A stretch of 8,007 nucleotides of DNA. Origin: an uncultured Bacilli bacterium. Lineage in GTDB: Bacteria > Bacillota_I > Bacilli_A > RF39 > UBA660. A model generated the notes under the pieces. It was not told the origin of the DNA, ran no database searches, and was given only the letters and a program-made list of their open reading frames with translations. The position numbers were made by a program, and so were the translations under genes. Where the stretch lies: positions 1 through 8,007 of the forward strand of contig CALVJU010000041.1 in assembly GCA_944332375.1 (NCBI GenBank). The letters run 5' to 3'. This document shows positions 1 to 5,347 of the stretch, piece by piece (position 1 is the first letter of the stretch; each line of letters starts with the position of its first letter).

Positions 1-558
1 TAAATTAACAGCAAATGTTTTTCCAAAATCTTTCATAAATTGAGATAAAAATTCCCACATTGTCAAATTTTGATTTAACAAATGAATTTGTTCTTCACTC
101 ATACTAATATCCATAGGTCTTGCATAATAGGCAGTTGCCTTACGAATTGTTTTGTATTCCCCAGTCGCAAAGCGATATAAAATATCTTCATAATAACACC
201 AGAGTAATAGGAAATCTTGTAAATACCTAGTACGTCCTTCAAATATTTGACTTCCAATGTGAAAATGAATCGCACTCTTTGATGAGATCATTGTATATTG
301 TTCTAACAGATGCAATACTTGTTTTAATTCCTGTAACCAACTTTTCTGATAATTCAAAACTGGAGAATTGATTTCTTGTCCAGTTCCTTCCACACCATAT
401 TCATCACAAGATTTTTCTGGTTTTAAAATCCAATCGGGATGTAACTTCTTTTTCGCAATCAAATCATCGATTTCTTGTTGTAATACGGGTGTTTGTTTAG
501 TTACAAATTCAATTTCAATTCCATACGTATCTTTCTTGTGCAAATTCAATTTTTTCAT
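1..558 (-). CDS. Amidoligase-family protein (Amidoligase_2 type), C-terminus cut by window edge
   Basis: An open frame runs from an ATG at 558 to the window edge without a stop, giving 186 visible residues. Near the N-terminus is Y-G-I-E-I-E-F (residues 12-18). Around residues 46-68 is a K-P-E-K-S-C-D-E-Y-G stretch followed by G-Q-E-I-N-S-P-V-L, and near residues 97-102 is A-I-H-F-H-I-G. This order (GxExE strand, K/D-S with E-x-x-S-P, then H-x-H) is what I know of the glutamine-synthetase-fold amidoligases (COOH-NH2 ligases, Pfam Amidoligase_2). These are ATP-dependent enzymes predicted to join carboxylates to amines on peptides, proteins or small molecules. The substrate here is unknown. No signal peptide or membrane segment is visible, so it is probably cytosolic. 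The start is backed by a GAGGG-like ribosome binding site 8-10 bases upstream and by a good promoter. Family call from motifs by eye. Confidence 0.75.
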   Translation of the reverse strand, partial: MKKLNLHKKDTYGIEIEFVTKQTPVLQQEIDDLIAKKKLHPDWILKPEKSCDEYGVEGTGQEINSPVLNYQKSWLQELKQVLHLLEQYTMISSKSAIHFHIGSQIFEGRTRYLQDFLLLWCYYEDILYRFATGEYKTIRKATAYYARPMDISMSEEQIHLLNQNLTMWEFLSQFMKDFGKTFAVNL

Positions 559-582
559 AAGACTTGCCCTCTTTCGCCCCGT

Positions 583-611
583 ATTATAGCACAAAGAAAA
601 AAGAGAAACAA
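583..611 (-). promoter_or_regulatory. SigA-type promoter of the amidoligase gene
   Basis: On the minus strand a perfect TATAAT (588 to 583) is preceded, after 17 bases, by TTGTTT (611 to 606), a 3/6 match to TTGACA. The predicted transcript start near 576 leaves a leader of about 18 bases holding the ribosome binding site. The -35 lies inside the arm of the upstream gene's terminator, so the two signals share sequence. Confidence 0.6.
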
Positions 612-624
612 ATTTGTATTTCTC
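592..624 (-). terminator. Probable Rho-independent terminator after the dedA-hydrolase operon
   Basis: On the minus strand GAGAAA (624 to 619) pairs with TTTCTC (608 to 603). An inner CA/TG pairing closes around an AATT loop with a two-base bulge, and the stem is followed by TTTTTTCTTT. The stem is AT-rich and not strong, but its place 13 bases after the hydrolase stop and just before a new promoter fits a terminator. Confidence 0.5.
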
Positions 625-636
625 ATTCCTTCTACA

Positions 637-1380
637 TCATGATCCTATTGAAACAATACTCTTCACAAGGTATTGAACAATCATTTCATCATAATCATAC
701 AATTCATGCTTTCCCTGTTCTACTGGTATCAATTCAATTTGCTGTTGGACACAAAATGCTTCAACATCGGAATAGAAAACAGTCTTATCTTCTTTTCCAT
801 GAATCACTGTCACATGAGATATCTTTCCTTGAATCACATTTCTTTCTGCTTCCTGAAGCTCTCGATACACAGAACCAGATAACTTTAACTTCTGGTATAA
901 GTAAATGTCTTGGTCTTGGAGATCTTCTTCCTTTGCAATAGAAAGTTTTCTTTTCACAATACTATAGAAATTGACTGCAGGACACATAAGAAATGTACTT
1001 TCTATTTCAGGGCTTTGTAATAATTCATTTAATATTACAAAGCCACCAAAACTACTACCAAATAAATGAACAGGTGCGATGGTTTTCGCATAAGTAATTA
1101 CTTGTTTTAAATCAAGTAAGCACTGTTGGAAAGGAAAGTCTTCAAAAAATCTTTGATCTTCCCCATGTCCTGGAAAATCAAAAGCGATGATTCCAATCTG
1201 TTGTTGATAACACTTCTCATAAAAACGTGCCATCCATTCTTTATTTGCTCCAAGTCCATGGCAATAGACAATAACATTTGTTACCTTTTCAGGAATTGCT
1301 TGTAGCACATGAATCTCTCCGATTTGAAAAGACTGTACTCGTGGATCTTGTCTCGTCTTCTTTACAAGAGACTCATTCAT
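637..1380 (-). CDS. Alpha/beta hydrolase, putative carboxylesterase or acylhydrolase
   Basis: A 247-residue protein with a complete alpha/beta hydrolase signature. The oxyanion-hole motif H-G-L-G is at 41-44 after a hydrophobic strand, with D-F-P-G-H-G at 68-73. The nucleophile elbow G-S-S-F-G is at 108-112 (Ser110), the acid is probably Asp198 in H-G-K-E-D, and the catalytic His is His225 in G-K-H-E-L. The length fits single-domain serine hydrolases of the COG1073/S33-like group. There is no signal peptide, so it should act in the cytosol; the substrate cannot be read from sequence. The ATG at 1380 overlaps the end of the DedA gene by 8 bp in the form ATGAATGA, and an AAGGA lies about 12 bases upstream inside that gene, so translation is probably coupled to it. 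It is the last gene of a two-gene operon. Confidence 0.85.
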   Translation of the reverse strand: MNESLVKKTRQDPRVQSFQIGEIHVLQAIPEKVTNVIVYCHGLGANKEWMARFYEKCYQQQIGIIAFDFPGHGEDQRFFEDFPFQQCLLDLKQVITYAKTIAPVHLFGSSFGGFVILNELLQSPEIESTFLMCPAVNFYSIVKRKLSIAKEEDLQDQDIYLYQKLKLSGSVYRELQEAERNVIQGKISHVTVIHGKEDKTVFYSDVEAFCVQQQIELIPVEQGKHELYDYDEMIVQYLVKSIVSIGS

Positions 1381-2005
1381 GTTTTACTTTTTCCTTTTTA
1401 TTTGTCTTTCTTTTATAAAACCAAATAACAAATCCTACAAAGGCGATGACTAATACAATCAAAATAATATGAGAGACCTGATCAATGAACGCTAAAATCG
1501 CATCTTTCTGATCTCCTGCAAAAGCACCTACACACACTAAGAATGTATTCCATACTACACTCCCAATAATTGTATAAATGAAAAACTTAGGGATTGGCAT
1601 ATCACTCATTCCTGCTGGAACAGAGATCAAACTACGTACAATTGGAACACAGCGACAGATCAATACAGTAATAGATCCCTTCGTATCAAACCAATGATCT
1701 GCAGCTTCAATATCTTTTGGTTTTACTCGAAGTAATTTTCCATATTTACTTGTAACAATTTTTATAAGACGTTCTTTATTCAATAACTTTCCGATTCCAT
1801 AAAGGATGAAAGCACCAAGTAAAGAACCTAGTGTAGCAGCAATAATGACTCCAACAACAGTCATATTACTACTTACTGTCATAAATCCACCAAAAGTTAA
1901 AATCAATTCACTTGGAATGGGTGGAAATACATTCTCAATCATAATTAAAAAGAAAATTCCAAAATAGCCAAAGCTATTCATAATATCAATCATTATTTGT
2001 TCCAT
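1373..2005 (-). CDS. DedA-family (VTT domain) integral membrane protein
   Basis: A 210-residue polytopic membrane protein of usual length for the family. The diagnostic N-terminal motif E-N-V-F-P-P-I-P-S-E is at 24-33, within the first re-entrant or membrane segment. Further hydrophobic stretches are at about 49-73, 111-130, 141-165 and 177-197, followed by a Lys-rich cytoplasmic tail. The conserved R-x-x-P-x-x-R cluster is at Arg118, Pro121 and Arg124, followed by P-A-G at 130-132. DedA proteins are linked to membrane homeostasis and, for UptA-type members, to recycling of undecaprenyl phosphate across the membrane; which role applies here is not decidable. The start at 2005 is chosen because AAAAGGAG lies 6 bases upstream; a later ATG at residue 5 lacks this. 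It is first in an operon with the overlapping hydrolase gene. Confidence 0.9.
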   Translation of the reverse strand: MEQIMIDIMNSFGYFGIFFLIMIENVFPPIPSELILTFGGFMTVSSNMTVVGVIIAATLGSLLGAFILYGIGKLLNKERLIKIVTSKYGKLLRVKPKDIEAADHWFDTKGSITVLICRCVPIVRSLISVPAGMSDMPIPKFFIYTIIGSVVWNTFLVCVGAFAGDQKDAILAFIDQVSHIILIVLVIAFVGFVIWFYKRKTNKKEKVKHE

Positions 2006-2033
2006 ATCTAACTCCTTTTATTCGTACTCTCTC

Positions 2034-2044
2034 ATTCTATCATA
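2034..2044 (-). promoter_or_regulatory. Extended -10 promoter of the dedA-hydrolase operon
   Basis: The minus strand reads TATGATAGAAT, which is a TRTGn extension directly before a -10 hexamer TAGAAT (5/6 to TATAAT). No good -35 is present; the region upstream is poly-T with short spacers. An extended -10 can make up for that. The predicted start near 2027 gives a leader of about 22 bases. Confidence 0.5.
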
Positions 2045-2050
2045 TTTTAT

Positions 2051-2090
2051 AAAAAAAACATAGATAAAAAAAAACATAGATGAAAAAAAA
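2051..2090. repeat. Short tandem repeat of an A-tract plus CATAGAT
   Basis: Two adjacent copies of A(8-9)-CATAGAT occupy 2051-2065 and 2066-2081 and are followed by a third A8 tract at 2083-2090. The unit is 15-16 bases. The array sits between the polymerase terminator and the dedA promoter. The third tract doubles as the terminator U-tract and the first lies where the dedA -35 should be. Confidence 0.7.
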
Positions 2091-2105
2091 TGAGGAAAGA
2101 ACCTC
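2083..2105 (-). terminator. Rho-independent terminator of the polymerase gene
   Basis: On the minus strand GAGG (2105 to 2102) pairs with CCTC (2095 to 2092) around a six-base loop, followed by a T8 run at 2090-2083. The first stem base is the last base of the TAG stop codon. The stem has only four pairs, so it may be leaky and let some transcription into dedA. Confidence 0.5.
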
Positions 2106-3313
2106 TAATCAAATTTTCTTTTAATCTGATTTCCCGTTAAAGAGGCTTTCCCTATTGCTTGATCACCAAACTTCTTTTTGATTTCATCTACTACAAAATC
2201 AAGTGTTTCTTGCTCTTTTTTCTCTTCAAAGTCTTCAAATAAAGAAGATTGATAAGTAACATGATCTGTTAATTGATCTAATCGAATTCCAATTAAACGA
2301 ATCGGTTCTCTTTTCCATCCTTCTAAAAATAGCTCTTTACTTACTTCAAAAATGACAGAAGTAGAACAAGTAGGATTCTCTAATTTTCTTTGATGAGTAT
2401 AACTTTTGAAAAATTTATCTTTAAAAATCACTGCGATAACACTTGCATACTTTTCTTTCTTACGAAGAGAAGTAGAAACATTTTCACTGATTGCTTGTAA
2501 AATCGGAAAGATTTCTTCTGTTCTACTCATATCTTTAGGAAGGGTTGTTGTATTACTAATACCTTTTCTTTCTGTTTCTTCCGATATGACTTCGGAATCA
2601 TCGATTCCATTGGCCCACTCGATCATTTTTGTCGCACTGTTTTTAAAATATTTAGAGAGTTCTACGGGATTGGCATGCGCTAAATCAGAGATGGTATGAA
2701 TATTTAAACGATGTAGTTTCGCACTTGTCTGTTTGCCGATACCGAATAAATCATCGACAGGTAATGGAAATAGTTTCTCTTTGATCTCCCAGTTGTATAA
2801 TGTATGAATCTTATTTGGTTTTGAAAAATCAGAGGCCATTTTCGCACATAACTTGGAATTTGCTATCCCAATATTTACCGTAAAACCTAACGTATCGAAG
2901 ATTTCTTTTTGAATCTTTTTCGCAAATTCATATTCATCGCCATATAAGTTTTTTACTTTCCCATAATCTAAATAACATTCATCAATACTAGCGACTTCAA
3001 TATCTGGAGAATAGTGACTTAATAATTGGAATAATGCTTTAGAATTATACTGATACCACTCATAGTTAGGCGGATAAAAACGAATGGCAGGACATTTCTT
3101 TCTAGCGATGTAAAGGGTTTCTCCTGTAGTGACACCACATTTCTTTGCCTTTGGAGACTTTGCTAGAACAATTCCCCTTCGTGACTTTTCATCTCCTCCA
3201 ATTGCCGCATAAGATTCTCTAATATCATACTGATATCCCTTTCTTAATAGATCTAAGGCAGTCCATGATAAAAAAGCATTATTTACATCAATGTGAAAAA
3301 TAATTCGTTCCAT
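2105..3313 (-). CDS. dinB: Y-family DNA polymerase (DinB/Pol IV type), probable SOS gene
   Basis: A translesion polymerase of 402 residues from the chosen start. Palm motif H-I-D-V-N-N-A-F gives metal-binding Asp9 and the probable steric gate Phe14. The catalytic S-I-D-E-C-Y-L-D block gives Asp111 and Glu112. A conserved N-S-K-x-x-A-K-x-A-S-D-x-S-K-P segment is near 151-166, and a thumb helix-hairpin-helix with F-G-I-G-K is near 187-200. A little-finger domain fills the C-terminal part, with Q-S-S-L-F at 355-359 as a textbook sliding-clamp binding motif. It bypasses damaged template bases at low fidelity. GTG at 3322 and ATG at 3319 are also in frame, but ATG at 3313 has GGGTGAT in good register, and the first two would leave almost no leader. 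It is transcribed alone, with its own promoter, LexA-like operator and terminator. Confidence 0.92.
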   Translation of the reverse strand: MERIIFHIDVNNAFLSWTALDLLRKGYQYDIRESYAAIGGDEKSRRGIVLAKSPKAKKCGVTTGETLYIARKKCPAIRFYPPNYEWYQYNSKALFQLLSHYSPDIEVASIDECYLDYGKVKNLYGDEYEFAKKIQKEIFDTLGFTVNIGIANSKLCAKMASDFSKPNKIHTLYNWEIKEKLFPLPVDDLFGIGKQTSAKLHRLNIHTISDLAHANPVELSKYFKNSATKMIEWANGIDDSEVISEETERKGISNTTTLPKDMSRTEEIFPILQAISENVSTSLRKKEKYASVIAVIFKDKFFKSYTHQRKLENPTCSTSVIFEVSKELFLEGWKREPIRLIGIRLDQLTDHVTYQSSLFEDFEEKKEQETLDFVVDEIKKKFGDQAIGKASLTGNQIKRKFD

Positions 3314-3316
3314 AGA

Positions 3317-3324
3317 CATCACCC
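3317..3324 (-). promoter_or_regulatory. Ribosome binding site deciding the polymerase start
   Basis: The minus strand reads GGGTGATG, whose GGTGAT matches the 3' part of AGGAGGTGAT. Counted from the GGG it stands 8 bases before ATG 3313, the normal register. It overlaps the alternative GTG (3322) and ATG (3319) starts, which argues against them. Confidence 0.6.
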
Positions 3325-3330
3325 AACTCT

Positions 3331-3359
3331 ATTATACAACAAACAAACGTTTGTGAAAA
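3331..3359 (-). promoter_or_regulatory. SigA-type promoter of the polymerase gene
   Basis: A perfect TATAAT lies at 3336 to 3331 on the minus strand. TTTTCA (4/6 to TTGACA) lies 17 bases upstream at 3359 to 3354. Transcription should start near 3324, leaving a very short leader that begins with the ribosome binding site. The spacer between the two hexamers is occupied by the LexA-like operator. Confidence 0.65.
3340..3353. promoter_or_regulatory. LexA (SOS) box in the polymerase promoter
   Basis: The plus strand reads CAAACAAACGTTTG. Against the Bacillus LexA box CGAACRNRYGTTYG this is 13 of 14, the only mismatch being A for G at position 2. It lies exactly between the -35 and -10 elements, where bound LexA would block RNA polymerase. 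A perfect 12-base palindrome (3343-3354) overlaps it. The match, its position and the downstream translesion polymerase all agree. The lexA gene itself is not in the window. Confidence 0.7.
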
Positions 3360-3372
3360 GAGAATACAACAG

Positions 3373-3399
3373 AAAAAAAAGGCAACATATCCTTCTCTT
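3373..3399 (-). terminator. Probable terminator of the spoVID-ysxE operon
   Basis: On the minus strand AAGG pairs with CCTT around an 8-base loop, with the stem extendable outward by A-U and G-U pairs to about nine pairs, running into a T8 tract (3380 to 3373). It lies about 165 bases after the ysxE-like stop. If this is the operon terminator, the transcript covers the plus-strand small ORF in antisense. Confidence 0.45.
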
Positions 3400-3415
3400 C
3401 TCATATTCTATTATT

Positions 3416-3422
3416 AGGTGAT
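3416..3422 (+). promoter_or_regulatory. Ribosome binding site of the small plus-strand ORF
   Basis: AGGTGAT on the plus strand stands with its AGG 8 bases before ATG 3427, the same register as the site of the divergent polymerase gene. It supports ATG 3427 over the upstream GTG at 3418, which lies inside the site itself. Confidence 0.45.
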
Positions 3423-3426
3423 ACTT

Positions 3427-3606
3427 ATGCATAATGGTAATTTCTTCTGCGGAAGAGGAAAATGGTGGATCTGTTGTTTTTGTGCCTTTACCTTACTCAT
3501 CTATCAAGTATTTTTAACTTTCTTTTTGATTACTCGTTTTAATCTATTTATGTTATTTTTATTTTTACTGTTGTTCTTGTTCTTTCTTTTCCGTATTATA
3601 TGGTGA
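3427..3606 (+). CDS. Possible small membrane protein, unknown function
   Basis: A 59-residue ORF that I do not recognise. It has a short N-terminus with C-G-R-G-K-W-W, four Cys (8, 16, 17, 19), a hydrophobic segment at about 15-36, Arg37, and a second very Phe/Leu-rich segment at about 40-55. In favour of a real gene: a well-placed AGGTGAT site, a stop at a sensible place, and a gap of about 250 bp that otherwise holds no gene. Against it: no convincing plus-strand promoter; a 42-bp tail-to-tail overlap with the ysxE-like gene; a probable minus-strand terminator placed beyond it; and T-rich DNA that yields Phe/Leu codons by chance. If real it would insert in the membrane. It might be read in sporulation given its neighbours, but that is a guess. 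Confidence 0.4.
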   Translation: MHNGNFFCGRGKWWICCFCAFTLLIYQVFLTFFLITRFNLFMLFLFLLLFLFFLFRIIW

Positions 3607-4470
3607 AATTAATTTTTCTGTTTTATACATACGATCTATCATATTACTGATTCTCTGACACATGACAAATTCATTTTCATTCCACTCTATTTTATCGGGA
3701 AGAGCAAGTAAAATAAATAAAAGTGTTCTTTCTTCTTGACGGAGTGGATAAGTACGTTCATAACGTTTGAATAAGTCATCGAAGTCAAATTCAAGACAGT
3801 GTTTTCGATAAAATTTATAAAAATCAAAGATAGGAATTCCAAATTTTGCTTTGTCCCAACTGGTTAGATAGGTGTTTTGATTTCTTATAAAATGAGATAG
3901 TTCTAAGTGATTATGTAGTACAACCATTCTCTGTTTAGTCATTGTTTTTACCATGTCATACCACTCTTCTAGAGTTGTTTTCGCATAGTTTAAACTGGCA
4001 TATACGAAAGTAATATTTCGTGCTAGTAAGTACTCACTAGGGCTCATAATAACATGACTTTCGATCACACTCATCATATCATCATAATAAGTTTGTAAAT
4101 AAAAAATATTATTACTAATATCCTCGTAAATCTCTTTATAGTCACTAATATCTACTTCTTTATAATGGGTTGTTTTACTATGTAATAGTGCCATTAAATC
4201 AACGAGATCAGCGGCTTTTTGTTCTCTTGGCATAGGAATATCTTCTTCTAGTTTTGTAATGAAAAAATGGTTTTCTTTTCCTATGATTTCTGGATAATAT
4301 AAAAAGTTTCTACTTCGTAAGTAATTCCATATTTCTTCTTTGTCATGTTCCATTTCCTTAATTGCAAACTTCCCACGGTCGGTATCAATGAAAGTGACTT
4401 TTCCTTTCATTTGATACCTCGTAGGATGAAATTCATACTTCTCTAATAAAGAGCGAATACTACGCATCAT
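3565..4470 (-). CDS. ysxE: YsxE/CotS-like spore coat protein with degenerate kinase fold
   Basis: A 301-residue protein with the layout of the CotS/YutH/YsxE branch of the APH/choline-kinase fold. A glycine-poor N-lobe carries F-A-I-K-E-M with the putative nucleotide Lys38, and a hinge region F-F-I-T-K-L-E-E is near 69-76. A helical domain holds D-L-M-A-L-L-H at 91-97. A catalytic-loop equivalent H-N-H-L-E-L-S-H-F-I is at 186-195, and S-W-D at 204-206 is followed by I-P-I-F-D at 212-216. The active-site Asp of H-x-D is replaced by His188, so phosphotransfer is doubtful, although the metal-binding Asp206 remains. In Bacillus, ysxE follows spoVID directly and its product is in the spore coat; the same order here supports the call. 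Its start overlaps the spoVID-like gene by 11 bp without a clear ribosome binding site, so it is probably translationally coupled. The Glu/Gln/Lys-rich tail overlaps the plus-strand small ORF. Confidence 0.75.
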   Translation of the reverse strand: MMRSIRSLLEKYEFHPTRYQMKGKVTFIDTDRGKFAIKEMEHDKEEIWNYLRSRNFLYYPEIIGKENHFFITKLEEDIPMPREQKAADLVDLMALLHSKTTHYKEVDISDYKEIYEDISNNIFYLQTYYDDMMSVIESHVIMSPSEYLLARNITFVYASLNYAKTTLEEWYDMVKTMTKQRMVVLHNHLELSHFIRNQNTYLTSWDKAKFGIPIFDFYKFYRKHCLEFDFDDLFKRYERTYPLRQEERTLLFILLALPDKIEWNENEFVMCQRISNMIDRMYKTEKLISPYNTEKKEQEQQ

Positions 4471-5272
4471 GAGATGGAATCATGATTTTATCTCCAAGTT
4501 TTATTTCATTTAAATCATTATATAAACTTAAAAGTTCTCTTGTTGTATCGTATTTTTCCATAATCGTTTCTAAAGTATCGTTTTCTCTTACAATATAAAC
4601 TTTATAAGTCGCATAAGTTTCTTTAGTCTCCATTTGCGTTAATATCTCATCAATTTTATCTCTTTTTTCTTCCTCTACTTCTTTTTCTTCTATCATTAAC
4701 TCATCACTCTCTTCCTTTGGTACTTCTTGTAAAACTGGTTCTGAAATTGCTTCTGTGACAACTTCTTTATCAAATAAATCTTGTATCTTTCTTTCAATTT
4801 TTTCTAATTGTTCTTTTCCTTGTTCTTCCATTTGTTGTTTGACATATTCTTCGATACGTTTTTCTTCTAACACAGGTTGTTCTGTGTTTTTTTCTTCAAT
4901 TACTTCTTCTACTTCTTTGATTGGTTCGGGATCTGGTTCTACAATCACAGGATCTTCAATAATATTTTGAACACATAACTCAATATGAACAGTTAAAATA
5001 CTAGAATTCATAATTTCATAGTAGAAATCATGAATATCAATCAGTGCTTTATCTAAATTACAATTGGGAAATTCTGCTTCAAAGGGTAATTCATAAGAGA
5101 AAGATTCTACACAATTACTATTATCTGATATCTTATACTCTCCACTGACAATAAAATCACCCTCCACCTTTTCTTTTTCCGGATGAATGGTATGTTCTAA
5201 AGAAATACTTGTTACTTCTTCTAAGTTCGTTTTAAATGGAATTTCTTTATGAAAAGGAATTATTTTTTTCAT
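4460..5272 (-). CDS. spoVID: SpoVID-like spore coat morphogenetic protein with C-terminal LysM
   Basis: A 270-residue acidic protein in three parts. Residues 10-105 form a beta-rich N-terminal domain resembling the SpoVID/SipL N-terminal domain, including E-V-T-S-I-S-L-E and F-I-V-S-G-E-Y. Residues 106-215 are a low-complexity, Glu-rich linker with predicted coiled-coil stretches. Residues 223-266 are a LysM domain (Y-I-V-R-E-N-D-T-L near 226-234, then L-G-D-K-I-M-I-P). In Bacillus, SpoVID acts in the mother cell to encase the forespore with coat proteins, its LysM contacting lipid II or SpoIVA-bound partners. It is much shorter than the roughly 575-residue B. subtilis SpoVID, mainly in the linker. 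There is no signal peptide, as expected for a mother-cell cytosol protein. The start is supported by AAAGGTGG 6 bases upstream. The overlapping ysxE-like gene follows, as in Bacillus. Confidence 0.82.
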   Translation of the reverse strand: MKKIIPFHKEIPFKTNLEEVTSISLEHTIHPEKEKVEGDFIVSGEYKISDNSNCVESFSYELPFEAEFPNCNLDKALIDIHDFYYEIMNSSILTVHIELCVQNIIEDPVIVEPDPEPIKEVEEVIEEKNTEQPVLEEKRIEEYVKQQMEEQGKEQLEKIERKIQDLFDKEVVTEAISEPVLQEVPKEESDELMIEEKEVEEEKRDKIDEILTQMETKETYATYKVYIVRENDTLETIMEKYDTTRELLSLYNDLNEIKLGDKIMIPSHDA

Positions 5273-5292
5273 ACTCTACCACCTTTCACTGA

Positions 5293-5322
5293 AGTATATG
5301 TAACAAAATAAAAAAGAATACC
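5293..5322 (-). promoter_or_regulatory. Candidate SigE-like promoter of the spoVID-ysxE operon
   Basis: The minus strand has CATATACT at 5300 to 5293, a 7/8 match to the SigE -10 CATACAHT. GGTATT at 5322 to 5317 resembles the SigE -35, but the 16-base spacer is one or two longer than usual. SigE control is what B. subtilis spoVID shows. The -35 would lie inside the stem of the upstream terminator. No SigA-type TATAAT is nearby. Confidence 0.35.
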
Positions 5323-5340
5323 ATTCGATTGATATTCTTT
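5303..5340 (-). terminator. Rho-independent terminator of the ATPase gene
   Basis: On the minus strand AAAGAATATC (5340 to 5331) pairs over ten positions, one of them G-U, with GGTATTCTTT (5322 to 5313) around an 8-base loop. It is followed by TTTATTTT. It starts 7 bases after the ATPase stop and is the best terminator in the window. Confidence 0.8.
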
Positions 5341-5347
5341 AGGTTGA

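Noticed and set aside
368..941. Plus-strand ORFs of 69 to 125 residues opposite the amidoligase and hydrolase genes
   Set aside because: They lie antisense to well-supported genes, lack ribosome binding sites and resemble no known protein.
2406..2699. Plus-strand 97-residue ORF inside the polymerase gene
   Set aside because: It is antisense to the conserved little-finger and thumb coding region; the opposite strand fully explains the sequence.
3314..3322. GTG 3322 or ATG 3319 as the polymerase start
   Set aside because: They lie inside the best ribosome binding site and within a few bases of the predicted transcript start. ATG 3313 gives the usual family N-terminus.
3423..3509. Minus-strand 28-residue ORF in the gap after the ysxE-like gene
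   Set aside because: There is no ribosome binding site and no recognisable feature, and it is fully antisense to the better-supported plus-strand small ORF.
4755..4970. Plus-strand Ser-rich 71-residue ORF inside the spoVID-like gene
   Set aside because: Its Ser/Thr/Ile composition is the mirror of the Glu-rich linker on the minus strand, and it has no start signal.
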